A stretch of 64,000 bases of DNA from Parerythrobacter_A sp963838735 (GTDB lineage: Bacteria > Pseudomonadota > Alphaproteobacteria > Sphingomonadales > Sphingomonadaceae), in NCBI GenBank assembly GCA_963838735.1, contig CAWISG010000002.1, positions 62,001 through 126,000 on the forward strand, written 5' to 3'. Below, one piece after another: positions 18,278 to 25,084 of this stretch (position 1 is its first letter; each line of letters begins with the position of its first letter). Both the position numbers and the translations under genes were made by a program. A model generated the notes under the pieces. That model searched no databases. It had not been told where the DNA came from and saw only the letters and a program-made list of their open reading frames with translations.

Positions 18278-18475
18278 TCAGGCGATGATGTCGGGAATGA
18301 GCTGGTCCTCGATCACGGCAATCCGGTCTTTCAGCGCCAGCTTGCGTTTCTTCAGCCGCGCAATCTGCATCTCGTCGGTCGAGCCGCCTTCGCGCAATGC
18401 ATGGATGGCGGCATCCAGATCGCCATGCTCCGAAGCCAGCAGCAGCAGGGTTTTGCGCAATTCGCTTTCCGTCAT
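18278..18475 (-). CDS. DUF465/YdcH family small protein (copy 1)
   Basis: A 65-residue helical protein: MTESELRKTLLLLASEHGDL followed by IARLKKRKLALKDRIAVIEDQ. The LKKRKLALKD block is the DUF465 signature. The protein probably forms a short antiparallel coiled coil; the family's role is unknown. A longer open frame exists upstream but has no family similarity, so the ATG at 18475 is chosen. It is divergent from a second DUF465 gene 182 bases away, which makes a paralogous pair around one promoter region. Confidence 0.82.
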   Translation of the reverse strand: MTESELRKTLLLLASEHGDLDAAIHALREGGSTDEMQIARLKKRKLALKDRIAVIEDQLIPDIIA

Positions 18476-18657
18476 GCCACGTCCGCTCCTGCCTTCCCGT
18501 CGGCGCAGCACCGCTTCGTCGCAACTGCGCCCTGTATCGTCGCTTTGCTGGGCAACAGCCCTTCGCAATACGCCCGCCATGTGATTGTATCCAGATGCGA
18601 CATAGCCGCGTTGGCGAGTCGCCACCATGAAGGATATCGTTACGAAAGGAAGTTTGC

Positions 18658-18813
18658 ATGCTGTCGTCCCATATCTCTGCATTGCGCGAAAAACACGCCA
18701 AGATCGAAGAACGCCTGCATCGCGAAATGACGCGTCCCGCGCCGGACGAAGCTGAGATACGACAGTTGAAGAAACGCAAACTCGTTCTGAAAGAAGAAAT
18801 CGCCGCATCCTGA
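18658..18813 (+). CDS. DUF465/YdcH family small protein (copy 2)
   Basis: A 51-residue protein: MLSSHISALREKHAKIEERL, then IRQLKKRKLVLKEEIAAS. The QLKKRKLVLKEEI block is nearly identical to that of the divergent neighbour ending at 18278. The ribosome site is strong (GAAAGGAAG, five to six bases before the ATG). A small, probably helical cytosolic protein. It is followed 55 bases later by ptsP in the same direction. No function is assigned to the family. Confidence 0.82.
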   Translation: MLSSHISALREKHAKIEERLHREMTRPAPDEAEIRQLKKRKLVLKEEIAAS

Positions 18814-18868
18814 ACGGACCGGTTTCGCCTGAATGTTTTGCATCGGGCGGCGCGTGCGATAGGTTGTC

Positions 18869-21160
18869 ATGATGACCGCCGCCGCAGCCGCCCGCTCCAT
18901 CCTGACCCAGCTGCACGAGGTTATGGCCTCGCGCATGCACGCACAGGGCAAGCTGGACCGCGTGGTCGAAATTATCGGTGAGACGCTGAATAGCGAGGTC
19001 TGCTCGATCTATCTGTTGCGCGACGGGATGCTCGAACTGTTCGCGACGCGCGGCCTGAACAAGGAGGCGGTACACGTCACGCGCCTGGCGCTTGGCGAGG
19101 GGCTGACGGGCACGATTGCCGAACGCATCGAGACGCTCAATCTGGGCGAAGCGAAAGCACATCCCGACTTCCTCTACCGGCCCGAGACAGGCGAGGAGAA
19201 GTTCCACAGCTTTGCCGGTGTGCCCATCGTGCATCGCGCGCGGGCCGTGGGCACGCTGTGCGTCCAGCATGTCGACCCGCGCCGTTATGAAGATGTCGAG
19301 ATCGAGGCACTGCAAACCACGGCGATGGTTTTATCCGAACTCCTGTCCAGCGCCGAGCTGGTGGACGACGAGACGATTGAGGGACGCGCTGCGGTCCAGT
19401 CGGGTCCGGCCACTGTAGCCGGACTGAAATTGGTGGCCGGATTGGCGGCGGGGACGGCGGTATTTCACCAGCCCCGGATCACCATCGATCAGGTCATGGC
19501 CGACGATATCGAAGTGGAACGCCAGCGGGTGTATCGGGCCTTCGACAAGATGCGCGACCAGATCGACGGCCTGACGCAACAGGCGGAGTTCGGCGCGGGT
19601 GGCGAGCACGATGCAGTGCTGAAGACTTATCGTATGTTCGCCTATGACGAGGGCTGGAGCCGTCGCATCAACGAAGCCATCGATAGCGGCCTGACCGCCG
19701 AAGCGGCCATCGAGCGGGTGCAGCAGCATACCCGGATGCGGATGCGCGAGATTGACGATCCATTGCTGGCTGACCGGATGCATGATCTGGAAGACCTTGC
19801 CAACCGCCTGCTGCGCACGGTGTCCGGGCAGCTCGGCACGGCGGCATCGCAAGGGCTGCGCACCGACACGATCCTGATTGCGCGCAATCTGGGTCCGGCG
19901 GAATTGCTGGAATATGACCGGCGGCGCTTGAAAGGAGTGATCCTGGAGGAAGGCGCGTTGACGGCGCATGTCGTCATCGTGGCGCGGGCGATGGGCATTC
20001 CGGTACTGGGGCGCGCACGCGGCATCCGCACCACCGTGCTGGAAGGCGATCAGGTGCTGCTGGACGGCAACAGCGCGACGGCCCATATCCGCCCGGCGCA
20101 GGGCATCGCCGACGCCTTTGCCGACCGCTTCGCCAAATCGCGCGCCCGCATTGCCGAATACGCGCAGATGCGCGATGTGGAGCCTTTCACGCGGTGCGGC
20201 ACGCGCATTGATGTTTCCATGAACGCGGGGCTGCGCGACGACATCTCCAGCCTCGGCTTGGTCGGCGCGGATGGCATCGGACTGTTCCGCACCGAGTTCC
20301 AGTTCCTGGTGTCGGCAACGCTGCCGCAACGCGAGAAGCAGTTGCGGCTATATCGCGACGTCCTGGATGCGGCGGGCAACAGGCCGGTGGTGTTCCGAAC
20401 TGTCGATATCGGTGGCGACAAGGCGGTCCCTTATCTGACGTCCGCCGACGCCGTTCTGGACGAGAACCCGGCGATGGGCTGGCGCGCGTTGCGCTTGTCG
20501 CTGGACCGCGAAGGCCTGCTGAAAGCGCAGGCCCGTGCTTTGCTGGAGGCGGCATCGGGGCGTGCGCTTAATGTCATGTTCCCGATGGTTGCGGAGCCGT
20601 GGGAATTCGACGATGCGCGGCGAATTTTCGAAGACCAGCTCGCATTCCTGCGCAGTCGCAAGCACGTACCGCCCGCCAGCATCCGTTATGGGGCGATGCT
20701 GGAAGTGCCCGCGCTGGCAGAAGTGCTCGACACGCTGTGTCCCAAGCTGTCGTTCCTGTCGGTCGGCACCAACGACCTGACGCAATTCCTGTTCGCCGCC
20801 GACCGCGCCAACCCCCGACTGGCGGAGCGGTACGACTGGCTCAGCCCGGCCATCCTGCGGTTCCTTGGCCGTATCGCGACCACGACTGCGGGGCAGTTGG
20901 GCATCGACGGCAAGCCGGTCGCTCTGACGGTATGTGGCGAGATGGGCGGGAAGCGGCTGGAGGCGCTGGCTCTGCTCGGCCTTGGCTTCCGGAGACTGTC
21001 GATCACGCCGGCGGGTGTCGGACCGATCAAGGCGCTGATCCGGCAAATCGACTTGCAGGAGATCGAAACGGCAATGTCCGGCTGGCTGGCCAGTCCGCCT
21101 GTCAGTCTGCGCAGCGCCATGACGGATTGGGCAGCGGCGCATGATATTGCCCTGGATTGA
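18869..21160 (+). CDS. ptsP: PTS enzyme I of the nitrogen branch (EI-Ntr), GAF-containing
   Basis: Phosphoenolpyruvate-protein phosphotransferase of 763 residues that starts the regulatory PTS-Ntr relay. An N-terminal GAF domain (about residues 15-160) includes ICSIYLLRDG-type sequence and GEGLTGTIAERIE. The phosphohistidine is about residue 367, in EEGALTAHVVIVARAMGIP. The PEP-binding barrel shows GIGLFRTEFQFL, ENPAMGWRALR, MFPMV, SVGTNDLTQFLFAADR and the C-terminal cysteine in VCGEMGGKRLEA. No NPr or EIIA-Ntr gene is adjacent. In related bacteria the GAF domain responds to glutamine; that is inference here. Confidence 0.94.
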   Translation: MMTAAAAARSILTQLHEVMASRMHAQGKLDRVVEIIGETLNSEVCSIYLLRDGMLELFATRGLNKEAVHVTRLALGEGLTGTIAERIETLNLGEAKAHPDFLYRPETGEEKFHSFAGVPIVHRARAVGTLCVQHVDPRRYEDVEIEALQTTAMVLSELLSSAELVDDETIEGRAAVQSGPATVAGLKLVAGLAAGTAVFHQPRITIDQVMADDIEVERQRVYRAFDKMRDQIDGLTQQAEFGAGGEHDAVLKTYRMFAYDEGWSRRINEAIDSGLTAEAAIERVQQHTRMRMREIDDPLLADRMHDLEDLANRLLRTVSGQLGTAASQGLRTDTILIARNLGPAELLEYDRRRLKGVILEEGALTAHVVIVARAMGIPVLGRARGIRTTVLEGDQVLLDGNSATAHIRPAQGIADAFADRFAKSRARIAEYAQMRDVEPFTRCGTRIDVSMNAGLRDDISSLGLVGADGIGLFRTEFQFLVSATLPQREKQLRLYRDVLDAAGNRPVVFRTVDIGGDKAVPYLTSADAVLDENPAMGWRALRLSLDREGLLKAQARALLEAASGRALNVMFPMVAEPWEFDDARRIFEDQLAFLRSRKHVPPASIRYGAMLEVPALAEVLDTLCPKLSFLSVGTNDLTQFLFAADRANPRLAERYDWLSPAILRFLGRIATTTAGQLGIDGKPVALTVCGEMGGKRLEALALLGLGFRRLSITPAGVGPIKALIRQIDLQEIETAMSGWLASPPVSLRSAMTDWAAAHDIALD

Positions 21161-21311
21161 ACAGACGCATTGAACGAGCGCAGACTGGCGGCCCTGACAG
21201 CACGGCGCGCCGCAGAAAACTTGACAGCGCCGCCGCCTGCGCCCGACAGCACGATTAAACAAAACGGCCCGACAGAACGGTCGCACTTTATGGGAAGCGC
21301 AACGGAACACG

Positions 21312-22106
21312 ATGGCGGAAGAACTGGCCCCGACCGAGCAGGATGACCTGCTGATCAACACAGTGGGCACGCGCCTGCGCGCCGCGCGCGAACAGGCCGG
21401 CAAATCGCTGGACCAGATTGCCGCCGAAACACGTATTCCGCTGCGTCATCTTGAATCGATTGAAGACGATGCCTTCGAGGCTCTTCCGTCGCGCACCTAC
21501 GCCATCGGTTTCTCGCGCACCTATGCCCGCGCCGTCGGCCTGGACGAGGCTGGCGTTGTCGACGGCGTGCGGACCGAACTGACGCAAACCAGGGAGACGG
21601 ACGAACCACGCCCTGCTACTTTCGAACCAGGCGATCCTGCCAGAGTACCCGGACGCGGCCTTGCATGGTTCAGCGCTTTGGCGGCGATCCTGCTACTCGC
21701 GGGCCTTTTCGCCTTTTTCGGCGATCGTGTGTTCCCAGGTGCCGGACCGGGTTCAATCATGCCATCCGAAACAGCTGCGCCACAGGTTGCGCAGGCCCCG
21801 ACGCCGGCAGCACCCGCTGCGCAAGCCGATCCAACGGGGGCGGTGGTGTTTACCGCCACCGACGATGTCTGGGTACGCCTGACCGATAATGGCGAGCGAT
21901 TGTTCGAAGCAACGATGGCGGAAGGCGATACCTTTACCGTACCCACCGACGCTACCGATCCGCGCCTTAACACCGGCAGGCCGCATTTGCTTACCGTCAC
22001 GATTGGCGGACAAAGCGTGCCGCGGCTGGCCGAAGAGCAAGTCGAGATCCCCGATGCATCTGTGACAGCCACGGCTCTGCTGGCGCGGACCAACGACGGC
22101 ACCTGA
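21312..22106 (+). CDS. rodZ: RodZ-like cytoskeleton-associated HTH membrane protein
   Basis: A 264-residue bitopic protein. It has an N-terminal xre-type helix-turn-helix (about residues 16-80: TRLRAAREQAGKSLDQIA, TRIPLRHLESIE) and a single membrane helix (about 115-137, LAWFSALAAILLLAGLFAFF). The periplasmic C-terminal domain of DUF4115 type includes DDVWVRLTDNGERLFEATM. RodZ links MreB to the wall-synthesis machinery. The HTH is used for MreB binding rather than DNA binding in studied homologues. It is followed by a hairpin and then by cpoB, 147 bases downstream. Confidence 0.85.
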   Translation: MAEELAPTEQDDLLINTVGTRLRAAREQAGKSLDQIAAETRIPLRHLESIEDDAFEALPSRTYAIGFSRTYARAVGLDEAGVVDGVRTELTQTRETDEPRPATFEPGDPARVPGRGLAWFSALAAILLLAGLFAFFGDRVFPGAGPGSIMPSETAAPQVAQAPTPAAPAAQADPTGAVVFTATDDVWVRLTDNGERLFEATMAEGDTFTVPTDATDPRLNTGRPHLLTVTIGGQSVPRLAEEQVEIPDASVTATALLARTNDGT

Positions 22107-22119
22107 TTACAGAAACGCA

Positions 22120-22144
22120 CAATTTGGGGCTGATGCCCAAATTG
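22120..22144 (+). repeat. Perfect inverted repeat (9-bp arms) between rodZ and cpoB
   Basis: CAATTTGGG, seven bases, CCCAAATTG, starting 14 bases after the rodZ stop. It can form a stable RNA hairpin but lacks a following T-run, so it is a weak candidate for intrinsic termination. A processing site, attenuating hairpin or operator for the cpoB gene are alternatives. The arms match exactly. Confidence 0.6.
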
Positions 22145-22253
22145 CCATACAGCTCGATTGCTTTTATGATTAACGGCGAATGATCGCGTTTGGCGTGACG
22201 GAGCGGTGACCCCGCGCCGCCGTGCGGAACCACATACAGGAGTTGATGCCACG

Positions 22254-23234
22254 ATGACATTTTCCACGCGCTGGACAAGCAGAGGCTTTGTAAACAGGGG
22301 CTGGGCAAACAGGGCAGCATTCGCCGGAGTGGCAGCATTGCTGGCGTCCTTCGCCGCTGCACCCGCTATCGCGCAAAGCCAGGGCGAGGAGGCGCGCCTC
22401 CGCAAGATCGAGGCCGAAGTACGCGCCTTGCAGCGCAGCGTCTTTCCAGGCGGGAGCGGACGGTTCTTCGAACCGCAGATTTCGGGCGCAGCAGAAGGGG
22501 CGGGCACCCCTGCGGCGACATCGACAACGGCAGTAACCGATATTCTCATCCGGCTGGACGGGCTTGAAGCGCAGATTGCGGCGTTGACTGCACAAACCGA
22601 GGAAAACACGAATACGCTTTCGCTGATGCGAACACGCGTCGTTGCTCTGGAAGCGGGGCGGATGACATCGCCGACCGGGACGGTCGAGGAAACGCCGGTC
22701 GTCGCGGTCACCCGCCCGGCCGCCACCTCCGTGACTTCTCCGGGCGCCACTACTGTCGCACCGACGACCACCACAGCCGTTGTCACCGGCCCTACCGCCG
22801 AACGAATTGCCGCCGTGTCGCAGATTGCCAAGCCTCAGACCGACGACGCCGGTGATGATGAATATTCCTACGGTTACCGCCTGTGGAACGCCGGCTTTTT
22901 CCCCGAAGCGCAGCAGCAGCTGACGCTGTTCGTGGAGAAATATCCGTCGCATTCGCGCGCAACCTACGGGCGTAACCTGCTGGGCCGCGCCTATCTGGAC
23001 GACGGCAAACCGAATGAAGCGGCACCTTGGTTCCTGAAAAACTATCAGGAAGGCCGCAACGACCGGCGTGCGGCGGACAGCTTACTGTATCTCGGTGAAA
23101 CGATGATCGCCATCGACGACAGCGCGCGGGCTTGCATTGCGCTGGCCGAGTTCGGCGAAACGTATCCGGCAGTGGCGTCGGGGCGTCTCGCGGACCAGTA
23201 TCAGGCCGCGCTGCGCAAGGTCGATTGTAATTGA
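22254..23234 (+). CDS. cpoB: CpoB/YbgF-like Tol-Pal-associated periplasmic TPR protein
   Basis: A 326-residue exported protein. It carries a signal peptide (to about residue 40, ending near APAIAQ), an N-terminal coiled-coil segment (EEARLRKIEAEVRALQR), a Thr/Ala/Val-rich linker, and C-terminal tetratricopeptide repeats (SYGYRLWNAGFFPEAQQQL, SHSRATYGRNLLGRAYLDDG). CpoB coordinates outer-membrane constriction with septal wall synthesis. The start ATG at 22254 has AGGAG about 11 bases upstream; a longer in-frame start at 22206 lacks a signal-like N-terminus. tol-pal genes are not adjacent; tilS overlaps its end. Confidence 0.85.
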   Translation: MTFSTRWTSRGFVNRGWANRAAFAGVAALLASFAAAPAIAQSQGEEARLRKIEAEVRALQRSVFPGGSGRFFEPQISGAAEGAGTPAATSTTAVTDILIRLDGLEAQIAALTAQTEENTNTLSLMRTRVVALEAGRMTSPTGTVEETPVVAVTRPAATSVTSPGATTVAPTTTTAVVTGPTAERIAAVSQIAKPQTDDAGDDEYSYGYRLWNAGFFPEAQQQLTLFVEKYPSHSRATYGRNLLGRAYLDDGKPNEAAPWFLKNYQEGRNDRRAADSLLYLGETMIAIDDSARACIALAEFGETYPAVASGRLADQYQAALRKVDCN

Positions 23235-24207
23235 TACGGCGTCCGACGGCGTCGCGGCTGCGTTAGTCGAACGGTTCCGGTCCGGTTTGCGCGCGCTCGA
23301 TGCGCCGGACAGGATCGGAATAGCGGTATCGGGTGGTGCGGACAGCCTCGCGCTACTGCTTCTCGCTGCGGAAGCCATCCCAAGTGACATCGAAGCTGTC
23401 ACTATCGACCATCGCCTGCGCCCGGATAGCGGGCATGAGTGCGAGCATGTCGCGCGCATCTGCACAACGCTTAGTGTGCGCCACGAAACCATCGCGGTCG
23501 AAGTGACGGACCGGAATGTGCAAAGCGGCGCGCGAAACGCCCGCTACACCGCGCTGCAAGACTGGGCAGCGAGGCGAAAACTGCCCGCCATCGCTACCGC
23601 GCACCATGCTGACGATCAGGCGGAGACAATGCTCATGCGCCTCAACCGGGGCAGTGGGCTATCGGGACTTGCAGGTATCCGGCCCGACCGATTGCTGCAG
23701 AATGCGCAGACCCGCGTTCTTCGGCCGTTGCTGGACTGGCGCAAGGCCGAGTTGATCGCGATCTGCGGGGCGTCTCCGTTCCAGCCGGTCGACGACCCGT
23801 CCAATCGCAACACGGCTTTCGACCGGGTCGCCATGCGGCAAAACCTGGCGCAGGCGGAATGGCTCGATCCCTCGGCAATCGCGACCTCGGCATCGCACAT
23901 CGCTGCAGCGGACGCCTATCTCAAACACATGCTCAACATCGTCTGGACCGAACGCGTCTCGTTCGAAGCCGGAGAAGATTGCTACACCTGCACACGCGCC
24001 GGTTTCCGCTTCGAAAATATCGAAATCGTGCTGCGTATTCTGGAACGAATGGGTGCAAAGGCGCGCAGGTCCGATGTCGCGATGATGGTTTCACGGCTGG
24101 AACGTGGCAAGAATGCAAGTCTCGGCGGTGTGCTGGCTACGGTGCGCAAAATCGATGGCAGTTGGCACTTTGCAACCGAACCGGCGCGCTCAGCCCCTAA
24201 AGGATAG
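23224..24207 (+). CDS. tilS: tRNA(Ile)-lysidine synthase TilS
   Basis: Modifies C34 of tRNA-Ile(CAU) with lysine and ATP. It is an N-type ATP pyrophosphatase with PP-loop AVSGGADSLALLLLA, DHRLRPDSGHE, the GARNARYTAL motif and ATAHHADDQAETMLMRL. The short C-terminal part lacks a full TilS-C domain, as in other alphaproteobacteria. Homology begins around AALVERFRSGL, but no ATG, GTG or TTG lies just before it in frame. Candidates are ATT at 23224 or 23230, TTG at 23287, or an ATG at 23137 deep inside cpoB. The N-terminus given here is provisional. It overlaps the end of cpoB and converges on the next gene. Confidence 0.88.
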   Translation: MVIDTASDGVAAALVERFRSGLRALDAPDRIGIAVSGGADSLALLLLAAEAIPSDIEAVTIDHRLRPDSGHECEHVARICTTLSVRHETIAVEVTDRNVQSGARNARYTALQDWAARRKLPAIATAHHADDQAETMLMRLNRGSGLSGLAGIRPDRLLQNAQTRVLRPLLDWRKAELIAICGASPFQPVDDPSNRNTAFDRVAMRQNLAQAEWLDPSAIATSASHIAAADAYLKHMLNIVWTERVSFEAGEDCYTCTRAGFRFENIEIVLRILERMGAKARRSDVAMMVSRLERGKNASLGGVLATVRKIDGSWHFATEPARSAPKG

Positions 24208-24991
24208 TGCCCCCCACGCCGAGCGTTTCGCCGCGCGTAATGATGACCTTGTCACCGTTCTTGATCTTGGCGAACAGGCGTTTGGCAATCTCGTCCGGAA
24301 CCGCGATACAACCGTGGCTGGCATAGCCGTTCTCGACTTCGCTACCACCGTGAATCGCCACACCGTCGCGGGTCAGGAACACGCTCCACGGCATCGGTGC
24401 GTTGTTGTATTTCTCCGACACATTGTGACGCTGTTTACGCAGGACGGGGAAAGTGCCGATCGGAGTAGGATGCTCGGGAGTGCCCAGCATCGCCGCCGCA
24501 GCGCCGATCTCGTATCCGCCCTGGAAAACCGACATCACGCGCGCGTCCAGATCGACCGTGACCACAATCCGCCCGGGCGGAACGCCATCGGTGTTCCAGT
24601 GCCATTCGCCATATTTGATCGGCCCGTCGATTTTCAGCACGCGCTTCACCACCAAAGGCTCGTCACGCTTGGCGGCAGAAACGGACGCGCGTGTCATTAC
24701 TGCACCGCCAGCCTGGGGCACAGGCGTCTTTTCTGCGGTGTCAGCGGCGTCGGCAGTATCCTGATCCGCATTTGCAAGCATCGCACCGGATGCCGCCGGT
24801 GCTTTCGCCTCGCCGGACTTTGCAACCGCATCGGGATCGATGGGGATCGCCAGCGCGATATCGGCGGTTTCGACAGGCTCGACTTCGGGCGTCGACTCCC
24901 CGTCGATCAGTGCGCCCGCAAGCGTTGCGCCGCTGAATACCAGCAGCAATGCGGCTGTCGCGCCGCCGATCCATGTGAGAATAGGGTTCAT
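24197..24991 (-). CDS. L,D-transpeptidase (YkuD family)
   Basis: Membrane-anchored periplasmic enzyme of 264 residues that makes 3-3 peptidoglycan crosslinks or attaches proteins to the wall. One N-terminal membrane segment (MNPILTWIGGATAALLLVFS) and an acidic, Ala-rich linker precede the catalytic domain. That domain has VTVDLDARVMSVFQGG, GTPEHPTPIGTFPV, and the catalytic His and Cys in AIHGGSEVENGYASHGCI. The start is placed at the ATG ending at 24991; an ATG 12 bases further up is possible. It overlaps the end of tilS by 11 bases, tail to tail. Confidence 0.9.
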   Translation of the reverse strand: MNPILTWIGGATAALLLVFSGATLAGALIDGESTPEVEPVETADIALAIPIDPDAVAKSGEAKAPAASGAMLANADQDTADAADTAEKTPVPQAGGAVMTRASVSAAKRDEPLVVKRVLKIDGPIKYGEWHWNTDGVPPGRIVVTVDLDARVMSVFQGGYEIGAAAAMLGTPEHPTPIGTFPVLRKQRHNVSEKYNNAPMPWSVFLTRDGVAIHGGSEVENGYASHGCIAVPDEIAKRLFAKIKNGDKVIITRGETLGVGGTIL

Positions 24992-25084
24992 GCGGGGGCA
25001 CATGCCCGGAATGGGTGCAGGTTTCCATAACGCGGACATCCGCTGTCCCGCTGCGACACAGACATCCGGCGCCCGGTTAAACCG

